Source: Bubalus kerabau
Taxonomy: Eukaryota; Chordata; Mammalia; Artiodactyla; Bovidae
Direction: 5' to 3'
Length of the DNA stretch: 64,000 bases
Assembly (NCBI RefSeq): GCF_029407905.1
Contig: NC_073635.1
Span: 41,841,501-41,905,500 of the forward strand
Positions 11,648 to 22,381 of the stretch are shown here, in pieces. The notes beneath the pieces were generated by a model that made no database searches, was not told where the DNA came from, and saw nothing but the letters and a program-made list of their open reading frames with translations. Within the stretch, counting starts at the first letter, position 1. Every line of letters begins with the position of its first letter. The position numbers were made by a program, and so were the translations under genes.

Positions 11648-13641
11648 CATTGGAACTGACAAACAGATTCAAGGGATTAGATCTGAGAGACAGAGTGCCT
11701 GAGGAAATATGGACAGAATTTTGTAACATTGTACAGGAGGTGGTGAACAAAACCATTCCCAAGAAAAAGAAATGCAAACAGGCAAAATGGTTGTCTGAGG
11801 AAAACTTACAAATAGCTGAGAAAAGAAGCAAAAGGCAAAGGAGAAAAGGAAAGTTATACCCATCTGAATAACAGTGAATAGCAAGGAGAGATAAGAAACC
11901 TTCCTAAATGAACAATTCAAAGAAATAGAGGAAAACAATAGGATGAGAAATACGAGAGATCTCTTCAAGAAAATTAGAGACACCAAGGGAACATTTCATC
12001 AAAGATAGGAAAAATAAAGGACAGAATCAGTATGGACCTAACAGAAGAAGAAGATATTAACAAGAGGTCACAAGAATACACAGAATTAGTAGACAAAAAA
12101 GATCTTCATGACATAGATAACTACGATGGTGTTATAACTTACTTAGAGCCAGACATCCTGGAATGTGAAGTCAAGTGGGCCTTAGGGAGCATCACTATGA
12201 ACAAAGCTGGTGGAGGTGATGGAATCCCAGTTGAGCTATTTAACATCCTAAAAGATGATGCTGTTAAAGTGCTGCGTACATTCTGCCAACAAATTTGGAA
12301 AACTCAGCAGTGGCCACAGGACTGTAAAAGATCAGTTTTCATTCCAATCCCAAAGTAGGGCAATGCCAAAGAATGTTCAAAATACCAGACAATTGCAATC
12401 ATTTCAGATGATAGCAAAATAGTGCTCAAAATTATGCAAGCTAGGCTTCAACAGTACATGAACTGAGAATTTTCAGATGCTCAACTAGATTTAGAAAAAG
12501 CAGAGGAACAAGAGATCAAATTGCCAACATCCAGAATTTCAGAAAAACATCTTCTTCTTCACTGACTACGCTAAAGCCTTTGAGTGTGTGAAACATCGCA
12601 AACTGGAAAATTCTTAAAGATATGGGAATACCAGACAATCTTACCTGCCTCCTGAGAAACCTATATGTAAGTCGAGAAGCAACAGTCAGAACTGGATAGA
12701 GAAGAACAGACTGGTTCCAAACTGGGAAAGGAGTACGTCAAGGCTGTATATTGTCATCCTTCTTATTTAACTTATATGCAGAGTGCATCATGCGAAATGT
12801 TAGGCCACATGAAGCACAAGCTGCAATCAATATTTCTGGGAGAAATATCAATAACCTCATATATTCAGATGACATCACCATTATGGCAAAAAGTGAAGAA
12901 GAAATAAAAAGCCTCTTGATGAAAGTGAAAGAGGAGAGTAAAAAAGCTGTCTTAAAACTCAACATTTAAAAAACCAAGATCAAGGCATCTGGTCCCATCA
13001 CTTCATGGCAAATAGATGGAGAAACAATGGAAACTGTGACATATTTTCTTTTCTTGGGCTCCAAAATCACTACAGATGGTGACTGCAGCCAAGAAATGAA
13101 ATGATGCTTGCTCCTTGGAAGAAAGGTTATGACCAACCTAGACAGCACACTAAAAAGCGGAGGCAGTACTTTGCCGACAAAGTTCTGTAAAGTCAAAGTA
13201 TGGTTTTTGCAGTAGCCATGTATGGATGTAAGAGTTGGACTGTAAAGATGGCTGAGCATCGAATAAATGATGCTTTTGCACTGTGGTGTTGGAGGAGACT
13301 CTTGAGAGTCCTTTGGACTGCAAGGAGGTCAAACTAGTCAGTCCTAAAGGAAATCAATCCTGAATATTCATTGGAAGGACTGACTGATGTTGAAGCTGAA
13401 GCTCCAATACTTTGGTCACATATGTGAAGAGCCGACTCATTGGAAAAGACCCTGATGCTGGGAAAGATTGAAGGCAGGAGGAGAAGCAGATGATAGAGGA
13501 TTCTATAGTTAAATGTCATCACTGACTCAACAGACCTGAGTTTGAGCAAGCTCTGGGAGATGGTTAAGGACAGTTAAACCTGGTGTGCTGAGGTCCATGG
13601 GTTTGCAAAGAGCCAGACACAACTGAGTGATTGCATAATAA
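11648..13641 (+). pseudogene. BovB LINE, 5'-truncated, decayed ORF2
   Basis: This encodes remnants of the BovB endonuclease/reverse transcriptase polyprotein, which nicks DNA and reverse-transcribes its RNA at the nick. The copy starts just after the endonuclease domain, in the linker ('RFKGLDL' frame, about 11670), and runs through the RT domain to the 3' end. The RT palm motif here reads YSDD rather than YADD (about 12861-12872), changing the alanine next to the catalytic aspartates. At least three frameshifts and several stops break the frame (12358, 12969 and others). It sits inside an antisense L1; the flanking pair CAGGGTGTATA (11637-11647) and CAGGGTATA (13642-13650) is the likely target-site duplication, differing by a two-base indel. 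Confidence 0.9.
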
Positions 13642-13659
13642 CAGGGTATATGCCCAGCA
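13642..13659 (-). mobile_element. Antisense L1, short piece between two insertions
   Basis: This 18-bp remnant of the interrupted L1 ('cagggtatatgcccagca') lies between the BovB end and the BOV-A2 dimer. Its last 11 bases are the left copy of the BOV-A2 target-site duplication. Confidence 0.8.
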
Positions 13660-13939
13660 TGGAGAAGGCAATGGCATCCCACTCCAGTACTCTTGCCTGG
13701 AAAATCCCATGGATGGAGGAGCCTGGTAGGCTGCAGTCCATGGGGTCACTAAGTGTTGGACATGGCTGAGCGACTTCACTTTCACTTTTCACTTTGATGC
13801 ATTGGAGAAGGAAATAGCAACCCACTCCAGTGTTCTTGCCTGGAGAATCTCAGGGATGGGAGAGCCTGGTGGGCTGCCATCTACGGGGTTGCACAGAGTC
13901 GGACACGACTGAAGCGACTTAGCAGCAGCAGCAGCAGCG
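13660..13939 (+). mobile_element. BOV-A2 dimeric SINE with 11-bp TSD
   Basis: Two tandem monomers (starting about 13661 and 13804) are joined by the CACTTTTCACTTTGATGC linker and end in (AGC)n at about 13920-13938. The exact duplication TATGCCCAGCA lies at 13649-13659 and 13940-13950. It is inserted in the antisense L1, a few bases from the end of the BovB. Confidence 0.95.
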
Positions 13940-14133
13940 TATGCCCAGCAGTGAGATTTTTGTGTCAGATGTTAGCTCTATGTCTATTTTTTTTTTTAAA
14001 GAAACTCCATACAGTTCTCCATAGTGGCTATATCAATTTATATTTCCACTGACAGTGAAAGAGAATTCCCCTTTCTCCACATCCTCCCCAGCATTTGTTT
14101 GTAGATTTTTTTTGACAATAGCCATTCTGATTG
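13940..14133 (-). mobile_element. Antisense L1, continuation
   Basis: The sequence resumes the L1 interrupted at 11647: 'cagtgagatttttgtgtcag', 'ctccatacagttctccatag', 'ccacatcctccccagcattt'. This is antisense L1 ORF2 C-terminal sequence. It is broken again at 14133 by a BovB. Confidence 0.85.
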
Positions 14134-14690
14134 CAGTCATGAAATTAAAAGACGCTTACTCCTTGGAAGGAAAGTTATGACCAACCTAGATAACATATTG
14201 AAAAACAGAGACATTACTTTGCCAACAAAGGTCCGTCTAGTCAAGGCTATGGTTTTTCCAGTGATCATGTATGGATGTGAGAGTTGGACTATAAAGAAAA
14301 TGGAGCGCCGAAGAATTGATGGTTTTGAACTGTAGTGTTGGAGAAAACTCTTGAGAGTCCCTTGGACTGCAAGGAGATTCAACTAGTCCATTCTAAAGGA
14401 GATCAGTCCTGCGTGTTCTTTGGAAGGAATGATGCTAAAGCTGAAACTGCAGTACTTTGGCCACCTCATGCGAAGAGCTGACTCATTGGAAAAGAGTCTA
14501 ATGCTGGAAGGGATTGCGGGCAGGAGGAGAAGGGGACAACAGAGGATGAGATGGCTGGATGACATCACCGACTCGATGGACATGAGTTTGAGTGATTTCC
14601 GGGAGTTGGTGACGGACAGGGAGGCCTGGCATGCCTCCCGTTCATGGGGTCGCAAAGAACTGGACATGACTAAGCGACTGAACTGAACTG
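14134..14690 (+). pseudogene. BovB LINE 3' end (about 560 bp)
   Basis: A 5'-truncated BovB holding the C-terminal end of ORF2: 'HLMRRADSLEKSLMLEGIAG' is open at 14420-14686, with the common BovB end 'gactaagcgactgaactgaa'. A TAG at about 14333-14335 interrupts the upstream part ('gaactgtag', where other copies read an FELWCW-type tryptophan codon). The flanking ATTCTGATTG (14124-14133) and ATTCTGACTG (14691-14700) form a 10-bp duplication with one mismatch, again in the antisense L1. Confidence 0.9.
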
Positions 14691-15101
14691 ATTCTGACTG
14701 GTGTGCAGCTTGTCTTTTATTAATGTCTTTGCACCCCCTTTCTTAAGCTTAATGTCTTGTTGGTATACTTTTGTCTCATACTTTCACACTAACCTCATCT
14801 TTATATAAAGTGTGTACGTTCCTCCCTTCCCTCCCTCTTTCTTTCTCTGTGTTAAATTGGAGACATAACTCATTTATTTTCATCTTACTTACTAATATAA
14901 TGATGAAGTCTACACAAATCCTTTTGCTGCTTGAATTGCATCTTCTGGGTTCCAATATATATTTTATTAAAATTGGTTCTTAATGTTTACATTTCTATTC
15001 CTCTTACTCTTTGATCTATGAGTAATTAAGAAGTATTTTCCTAAACTTTAAATAACCTGGGGTTTATTTAACTATTACAAATGTGTATATAATTTTGTTA
15101 T
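14691..15101. other. Residual L1 edge, then unassigned sequence
   Basis: 14691-14706 is the last recognisable antisense L1 sequence. The rest is AT-rich and unassigned. 15093-15101 (TTTTGTTAT) is the left copy of a SINE target-site duplication. Confidence 0.5.
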
Positions 15102-15217
15102 GCTGCTGCTAAATTGGTTCAGTCGTGTCCGACTCTGTGCCACCCCATAGACAGAAGCCCACCAGGCTCCCCCATCCCTGGGATTCTCCAGGCAAGAACA
15201 CTGGAGTGGGTTGCCAT
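15102..15217 (-). mobile_element. Bov-tA-type SINE (antisense) with 9-bp TSD
   Basis: This is the reverse complement of a Bov-tA monomer, starting with (GCT)n and ending 'gtgggttgccat'. The exact duplication TTTTGTTAT flanks it at 15093-15101 and 15218-15226. Confidence 0.9.
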
Positions 15218-15226
15218 TTTTGTTAT

Positions 15227-16219
15227 AATATGGTCTAAAAGATAAAATACAATTATTTACAGCTTAGTAAATTCTTAGTTTTTCTTATTTATTATATACC
15301 CTTTTATATTCACTTTCTAATAGTTTATGCAGATATATTTATTATAATTATCTGATTGTTTTTTCAGTCCTAGATTTAATTAAACAATTATGACAATAAA
15401 ATATAAAATTGTTATACCTCCTTATACTTGTCAGAGATACTAGAATAAGTTTTACACAAATTAATTTAATTTTTAAAATGAATCTATGCAATAAGCACTA
15501 TTATTATTCTCACTTTATAGGAAGAAATTTAAGTTTGACATAGTAATTTATCAGATATAACAGCTAGTAAGGGACAAAATGATATTGTAATATAGAATGA
15601 TCAGAAAAATTCTTTTAAGAATAGTTTAATGGGTGAATTTTATTTCTCACATTTCTAATTTATGATATATTTTCAGGTTATTTTATATGCTAACATTCCC
15701 TTAGTGTTTTTAATATGTCCATTTGTTTAATCTAGAATTCTTAATTTTTCAGTTCTAGCAATCCTGATCTTGATACTCTTCAGTAGTGCATGAGTGTATA
15801 TGTGTCTATTTCACTTAAAATGATGATGTTAATAACATATCTTATAACTTTAGTCTGAAGCTCACTACCCACTGAAGGTATCAGCTATTCTCTCAACCAT
15901 TATATACTTGGTTAAGTCTGGGACCCAGGGCTGGGGACAGCCAATTATTTCAGTGGTAGGAAGAACAAGATCTCAGTTGAAGAATTCCAAGCAGGTAAAA
16001 TCACAATCATTTCCCCATCCCACAAAACATTTTATCAGAACAAGGCTCCATCCTTTGTTAATGAGGAAAAAAAAACATTGGAGCTGCTTGTCTTTAGATT
16101 ACTTCCTATCAGGCCAGGAGGTTTATATAATGTCAAAAGTAACATTCAGGACTTAGTTACCATCATTTTCCCAATTGCTCAAAAGTACAGGAATTCTGCA
16201 CTGATTTTGTTATTGAAGT
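15227..16219. other. Unassigned sequence with a probable MIR remnant
   Basis: 15465-15590 ('aagcactattattattctca', then 'agctagtaagggacaaaatg') resembles a decayed MIR SINE core in the sense direction. The rest is unassigned. A frame at 15908-16156 shows no known domain. Confidence 0.4.
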
Positions 16220-16221
16220 AC

Positions 16222-16452
16222 CATGTATGGCTTAGATGCTCAGTCCTGTCTGACTCTTTGCAACCCCATGGACTGTAGACTGTCAGTTTCCTTTGTTTAT
16301 GGCATTTTCCAGGTAAGAATACTAGAGTGGGGTGCCATTTCTTTCCCCAGAGGATCTTCCTGACCCAGGATCAAACCTGTGTCTCTTAAGTCTTGTGCAC
16401 TGACAGGTGGATTTTTTTTTTTTTTTTTTACCACTAATGCCACCTGGGGAAC
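16222..16452 (-). mobile_element. ART2A-type SINE (antisense)
   Basis: The complement of the BOV-A body ('ggcttagatgctcagtcctg', 'ccaggtaagaatactagagt') is followed by the complement of the B box region ('aggatcaaacctgtgtctct') and the head ('accactaatgccacctgggg'). A T-run at 16411-16429 lies inside the head. It is diverged. Confidence 0.85.
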
Positions 16453-16849
16453 ATAATACACAGGTCTAAGAAAAATCAGGGGCAGGGCCAGATACTGTTT
16501 CTTCCAAGTTAACAATGAGCAAGTGCAAGAGAGTAACTGTTTGTTTGTTTTCACCATTTCATTCATTCGTGTTTGACTGCCTCCTGCTGTATGCCAAAGC
16601 CACTGTGCAAAAAATGCACAAGATCAAAGCAGTTTCCATTGTCACCCTAATTAATTCCTATAATAGAATGTCTTTCTGGTTCCTTTAACATTATATCTGG
16701 TATTTATCTTGTGGAGCGGAATGAGTAATCTGGTTCAGAATCTCCATAGGAAGACATTAAATGCCACTAAATGTGTACAGTTCAGGAACACAAATTGAAA
16801 AAAAAGAAAGATTATCTGAATGAAATATAAAAATCCATGAGCTTATAAG
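16453..16849. other. Unassigned sequence
   Basis: No gene or repeat recognised. Confidence 0.45.
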
Positions 16850-17111
16850 AAATATACTATAATGAATAAAACGTTTGAAAGAAAAAGGATGGAAAATATA
16901 CTGATGCAAAAATTAAAATAAGATGTAGTAATATTAGACAAAATAAATTTTTAGAAAGGTACATTTTATGAAAAGTCAGTAATTTCATAACCACTAAAAT
17001 TTAATTCACAAGAGATGTATAAAATTAATAAATATGCATAAATATAATTATATAGCCTCAAAATGTGAAGGAAAAATTGAGAGAACTTAAAAAGAAATAG
17101 ACAAAACTATA
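16850..17111 (+). mobile_element. Ancient L1M ORF2 fragment, left part
   Basis: This is a very diverged sense-strand L1 ORF2 endonuclease region. The right edge ('gagagaacttaaaaagaaat') continues directly into 27607 onward once the two younger L1s are removed, and 27607 onward matches the ORF2 segment that in the young L1 reads 'GDFNTPL..'. The last nine bases (AAAACTATA, 17103-17111) form the left target-site duplication of the 5'-inverted L1. Confidence 0.6.
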
Positions 17112-17580
17112 CTTCCAAAACTATGTTGAACAGTAATGGTGAAAGTGGGCACCCTTGTCTTGTTCCTGATTTTAGGGGAAATGCTTTCAATTTTTCACCA
17201 TTGAGGATAATGTTTGCTGTGGGTTTGTCATATATAGATTTTATAATGTTGACGTATGTTCCTTCTATTCTTGCTTTCTGGAGAGTTTTTATCATAAATG
17301 GATTTTGAATTTTGTCAAAGGCTTTCTCTGCATCTATTGAGATAATCATATGGTTTTTATTTTTCAATTTGTTAATGTGGTCTATTACATTGCTTGATTT
17401 GTGGATATTGAAGAATCCTTGCAACCCTGGGATAAAGCCCACTTGGTCATGGTGTATGATCTTTTTAATGTGTTGTTGGATTCTGATTGCTAGAATTTTG
17501 TTAAGGATTTTTGCGTCTATGTTCATCAGTGATATTGGCCTGTAGTTTTCTTTTTTGTGGCATCTTTGTCAGGTTTTGGA
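17112..17580 (-). pseudogene. Inverted 5' segment of an L1 ORF2 (RT fingers and palm)
   Basis: Antisense frame 17107-17526 encodes L1 reverse transcriptase sequence beginning 'MNIDAKILNKILAIRIQQHI', with the conserved 'ISIDAEKAFDKI' and 'SGTRQGCPLSPLLFNIVLEV' blocks. It is the 5' portion of the same insertion as 17581-19143, inverted relative to the 3' portion. About 200 codons of ORF2 (including the FADD active site) are missing between the two segments. This is the arrangement produced by twin priming during L1 integration. Confidence 0.9.
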
Positions 17581-19143
17581 GGACTCAACCTGCCTGACTT
17601 CAGGCTCTACTACAAAGCCACAGTCATCAAGTCAGTATGGTACTGGCACAAAGACAGATATATAGATCAATGGAACAAAAAGAAAGCCCAAAGATAAATC
17701 CACGCACCTATGGACACCTCATCTTTGACAAAGGAAGCAAGAATATACAATGGATAAAAGACAATCTCTTTAACAAGTGGTGCTGGGAAAATTGGTCAAC
17801 CACTTGTAAAAGACTGAAACTAGAACACTTTCTAACACCATACACAAAAATAAACTCAAAATGGATTAAAGATCTCAATGTAAGACCAGAAACTATAAAA
17901 CTCCTAGAGGAGAACATAGGCAAAACACTCTCTGACATAAATCACAGCAGGATCCTCTATGACCCACCTCCCAGAGTATTGGAAATAAAAGCAAAAATAA
18001 ACAAATAGGACCTAATTAAACTTAAAACTTCTGCACAAAAAAGGAAACTATAAGCAAGGTGAAAAGACAGCCTTCAGAATGGGAGAAAATAATAGCAAAT
18101 GAAGCAACTGACAAACAACTAATCTCAAAAACATACAAGCAACTCCTACAGCCCAATTCCAGAAAAGTAAATGACCCAATCAAAAAATGGGCCAAAGAAC
18201 TAAATAGACAGTTCACCAAAGAAGACATACAAATGGCTAACAAACACATGAAAAGATGCTCAACATCACTCATTATCAGAGAAATGCAAATCAAAACCAC
18301 TATGAGGTACCATTTCATGCCAGTCAGAATGGCTGCAATCCAAAAGTCTACAAGCAATAAATGCTGGAGAGGGTGTAGAGAAAAGGGAACCCTCTTACAC
18401 TGTTGGTGGGAATGCAAACTAGTACAGCTACTATGGAGAACAGTGTGGAGATTCCCTAAAAAACTGAAAATAGAACTGCCATATGAGTCAGCAATCCCAC
18501 TTCTGGGCATACACACTGAGGAAACCAGAATTGAAAAAGACACGTGTACCCCAATGTTCATTGTAGCACTGTTTATAATAGCCAGGACATGGAAGCAACC
18601 TAGATGTTCGTCAGCAGATGAATGGATAAGAAAGCAGTGGTACATATACACAATGGAGTATTGCTCAGCCATTAAAAGGAATACATTTGAATCTGTTCTA
18701 ATGAGGTGGATGAAACTGGAGCCTCTTATACAGAGTGAAGTAAGCCAGAAAGAAAAACACCAATACAGTATACTAACGCATATATATGGAATTTAGAAAG
18801 ATGGTAACAATAACCCTGTGTACGAGACAGCAAAAGAGACACTGATGTATAAAACAGTCTTTTGGACTCTGTGGGAAAGGAAGAGGGTGGGATGATTTGG
18901 GAGAATAGCTTTGAAATATGTATAATATTATATATGAAACGAGTCGCCAGTCCAGGTTTGATGCACAATACTGGATGCTTGGGGCTGGTGCACTGAGACG
19001 ACCCAGAGGGATGGTACGGGGAGGGAGGAGGGAGGAGGGTTCAGAATGGGGAACACGTTTATACCTGTGATGGGTTCATATTGATATATGGCAAAACCAA
19101 TACAATATTGTAAAGTTAAAAAATACAATTAAAAAAAAAAAAA
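17581..19143 (+). pseudogene. L1 ORF2 C-terminal segment and 3' UTR (3' part of the inverted insertion)
   Basis: This encodes the C-terminal domain of L1 ORF2, open in two blocks (17637-18008 and 18059-18796) separated by stops and frame changes at about 18008-18058. The cysteine-rich motif is visible as 'CWRGCREKGTLLHCWWEC' (about 18363-18416). The 3' UTR and a 13-base A tail (19131-19143) follow. AAAACTATA occurs at 17103-17111, and AAACTATAG at 19141-19149 after the tail, giving the duplication for this insertion. The tail then served as target for the full-length L1. Confidence 0.9.
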
Positions 19144-19149
19144 CTATAG

Positions 19150-20330
19150 GGGGAGGAGCCAAGATGGCGGAGGAGTAGGACGGGGAGAACACTTTCTCCC
19201 CCACAAATTCATCAAAAGAGCATTTAAACATCGAGTAAATTCCACAAAACAACTTCCGAATGCCGGCAGAGGACATCAGGCACCCAGAAAAGCAGCCCAA
19301 CTCTTCGAAAGGAGGTAGGAAAAAATATAAAAGACAAAAAAAGAGACAAAAGAGGGAGGGACGGAGTTCCGTCCCGGGAAGGGAGTCTTAAAAAGAGAGA
19401 AGTTTCCAAACACCAGGAAACCCTCTCACTGCCGAATCTGTGCCGAGCTTTGGAAGCACAGAGGGCAACATAAAAGGGAGGGGAAAAAAAAAAATAAACA
19501 ATTAAAAATCGCGGATTGTGAGCCCTATGGGAACTCCCCCAGCGGAGAAGCAGCGCAGACGCCTGCACACGGCATTAGCAAGCGGGGGCTGGGCAGGGAA
19601 GTGCGGCACGGGCTGTGTCCCTTAGAGTAAGAATCGGGCCGAATGTCCTGAGCGCTATCTGAGCGAAATAATTTGGGCTAGCAAACCAGACTGTGGGATA
19701 TCTACCACGCGAAAAGCCAGCCCTAACCTAAGACACCGCCAGGCCCGCGCACAGAACAAAGGACTGAACAGAGATAGCCGGCTGCAGACCTCCCCCTCCG
19801 GTGACAGGCAACCAGAGCCGGAAGGGGGCAATCGCAGCCCCAGAGAGACACTATCTATAAAACTGTAAGCAGGCTTCTTTGCTAACTAAAACTTCTTGGG
19901 GGTCTGGACGGTCAACATCTGCCTGAGAAGGTGCGCCGGTTTTACACCCAGATAACCGAGTGGCGGGGAGGCGATAAGTCGCAGCATTGGCGCCCGCCAA
20001 GCACCTCATCGCCTGAGCTGCTCGACCTGGGAAGAACACAAAACGCAGGCCCAACCGAGTCTGCGCCTCTGAGGACTACCCGAGTGCCTGAACCTGAGCG
20101 GCTTGGACCTGGGAGCTCAGTCCAGGGCCGGCCTCTGATTGTTCCCGGCGGAACAACCTAGAGCCCAAGCAGTGTGGGCAGGGAGGTTACACGCGCCGTG
20201 AGCGGGGGCAGACCCAGTGTGGCCGAGGCACTTCGAGCGCACGCCAGTGTTATCTGTTTGCAGCATCCCTCCCTCCCTCCCCACAGCGCGGCTGAACAAG
20301 TGAGCCTAAATTAAAAAAAAAAAAAAAAAA
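19150..20330 (+). promoter_or_regulatory. GC-rich 5' UTR promoter half of L1, with YY1-like site
   Basis: A GC- and CpG-rich block (densest about 19520-20290) stands out against the AT-rich surroundings. The sequence CCAAGATGGCGG at 19159-19170 has the core of a YY1 site at the very start of the element; in human L1 a YY1 site at the same relative place sets accurate transcription start. That the bovine element uses it is inference. Short frames on both strands here (e.g. antisense 19224-19568) are not conserved proteins as far as I can tell. Confidence 0.7.
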
Positions 20331-20830
20331 AATAGGGTCCTCCACCGTCCCCTTTGTGTCAGGGCGGGAACCAGACACTGAAGAGACCAGCAAACAGAAG
20401 AAGCTCTAACAGAGGGAAACGCCTTGGAAGCTACAGGCCATAGATTAAAACCCTGTGGTTACTACGGATTACATAGGAATGGGCCTATAGATCTTGAGAA
20501 ATATAAGTCGGACTAAGGAACTGCCAAAAATGAACTGAACCCACAATACTCACAACAAAACCAGAGAAAGACCTAGATATATTTTTACTATTTTTACGAT
20601 CAATCTTTCTTTCTTTCTTTTTTTTTTTTAATTAAAAAAAAATTTTTTAAGTCCTCTATTGTCCTTTAATTTTCACTTTTATAACTATTACTTTGCAAAA
20701 AAAAAAAAAAAAGACCCTATTTTTTTTTTTTTTTCTTCTTCAGCAAACTTCATATATATATTTTATAATTTTTTGACCGTGGTTTTTTTTTTTTTTTTTC
20801 TTTTTTCTTTTTCTTCTTTTCTTTAACATT
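20331..20830. repeat. Homopolymer-rich part of the L1 5' UTR
   Basis: Successive A- and T-runs: 20311-20331 (A), about 20621-20650 (a short palindrome of A and T runs), 20697-20712 (A), 20721-20734 (T), 20785-20799 (T). This is the boundary between the GC-rich and the pyrimidine-rich parts of the 5' UTR. No coding signal. Confidence 0.85.
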
Positions 20831-21390
20831 GCATTTTTGAAATTCCAAACTCTACTCTAGATTTTTAATTTTAGCCTTTTGATATATGTTATCAATTTTG
20901 TACCTATAGTTTTTTTCATAATTGCTGTGACTTTTTTTTTTTTTCCTCTGTTTCTTTCTCTTCTTCTTTTATATAACATCGTATATCTGCAATTCCAAAC
21001 TCTACTCAAGATTTTTAATTTATGCTTTTTGGTATTTGATATCAATTTTGTACCTGTATTTTCTTTATAATTTTTGCGACATTGTTTTTGTTGGTTTGTT
21101 TGTTTTCTCTCTTTATTTTTCTTCTTCTTCTTTTTTTTTTAACGTTGTATCTTTGAAATTCCAAACTCTACTCTGGATTTTTAATTTTTGCTGTTTGGTA
21201 TTAGTTATCAATTTTGTACCTGTAGTTTCTTTATTACTTTCACGACCTTGTTTGTTTTTCTTTGTTCGTTTTTTCTCTCTTTCTTTTCCTTCTCCTTTTC
21301 ATTAACATCGCATTTTTGAAATTCCAAACTCTACTCTAATTTCTAATTTTTGTTTTTATGTATTTGTTACCAATTTTGTACCTTTAAGAA
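20830..21390 (+). repeat. Four tandem about 160-bp units in the L1 5' UTR
   Basis: The phrase AATTCCAAACTCTACT starts at about 20841, 20991, 21157 and 21320, spacing 150, 166 and 163. Each unit continues with 'tttttaatttt' and 'atcaattttgtacct' and a pyrimidine-rich spacer. The spacers vary in T-run length. Frames such as 20879-21070 and 21036-21305 read through these units and are not genes. Confidence 0.9.
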
Positions 21391-21439
21391 CCCAATCTTC
21401 AGGACCCATTTTTCACTAGTGTACGAGATTACTGGCTTG

Positions 21440-21850
21440 ACTGCTCTCTCTCCCTTTGGACTCTCCATTTTCTCCACCAGGTCACCTGTATCTCCTCCCT
21501 AACCCCTCTCTACTCTACCCAACTCTGTGAATTTCTGTGTGTTCCAGACGGTGGAGAACACTTAAGGAACTGATTACTGGCTGGATCTGTCTCCCGCCTT
21601 TTCATTTCCCCCTTTTATCCTTCTGGCCACCTCTGTCTCCTGCCTCCTTCTTCTCTTCCCTGTATAACTCCGTGAACATCTCTGAGTGGTCCAGTTGTGG
21701 AGTGCACATAAGGAAGTGACTACTGGCTAGCCCACTCTCTCCACTATTGATTCCACCTCATCTCATTTGGGTCACCTCTAACTCCCTCCTCCCTCTTCTC
21801 TTCTCCATGTAACGCTGTGAACCTCTCTGAGTGACCCTCACAGTAGAGAA
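21440..21850 (+). repeat. Tandem 145-bp units in the L1 5' UTR
   Basis: A second array: the phrase AACTCTGTGAA / AACTCCGTGAA / AACGCTGTGAA starts at 21521, 21666 and 21811, exactly 145 bp apart. Each is followed by a 'ctgagtg' or similar word, and the first two by 'aaggaa(c/g)tga' and 'tactggct'. A partial earlier unit lies at 21430-21520. Confidence 0.85.
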
Positions 21851-22381
21851 ACTTTTCATCTTTAACGTAGATGTTTTATCAGTGGTGCTGGATAGAAGGA
21901 GAAGTTTTGAAACTACTGTAAAATTAAGACCGATAACTGGAAGTAGGAGGCTTAAGTCCAATCCCTGACTCCAGGGAACTCCTGACTCCAAGGAACATTA
22001 ATTGACAGGAGCTCATCAAACGCCTCCATACCGACACTGAAACCAAGCACCACACAAGGGCCAACAAGTTCCAGGGAAAGACATAACAAGCAAATTCTCC
22101 AGCAACAAAGGAACACAGCCCTGAGCTTCAAGATACAGGCTGCCCAAAGTCACCCCAAAACCATAGACATCTCATAACTCATTACTGGACATTTCATTAC
22201 ACTCCAGAGAGAAGAAATACAGCTCCATCCACCAGAACATCGACACAAGCTTCCCTAACCAGGAAACCTTGACAAGCCACCTGTACAAACCCACACACAG
22301 CGAGGAAACGCCACAATAAAGAGAACTCCACAAACTGCCAGAATACAGAAAGGACACCCCAAACTCAGCAATTTAAACAAG

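Noticed and set aside
18022..18672. Antisense frame of 216 codons, and similar antisense frames at 26338-26859, 22255-22587, 23305-23634 and 24942-25175
   Set aside because: They are mirror frames of L1 ORF1/ORF2 coding sequence on the other strand. The sense frame carries the recognisable RT and cysteine motifs.
19224..20299. Antisense frames in the L1 5' UTR as an antisense-encoded small protein (by analogy with primate ORF0)
   Set aside because: Primate ORF0 is lineage-specific, and the frames here lack any recognisable conserved feature. GC-rich sequence has few stops by chance.
20830..21850. CRISPR-like or satellite array
   Set aside because: Regular spacing is due to 145-166 bp tandem units inside the 5' UTR of an L1. 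Units are contiguous, without unique spacers.
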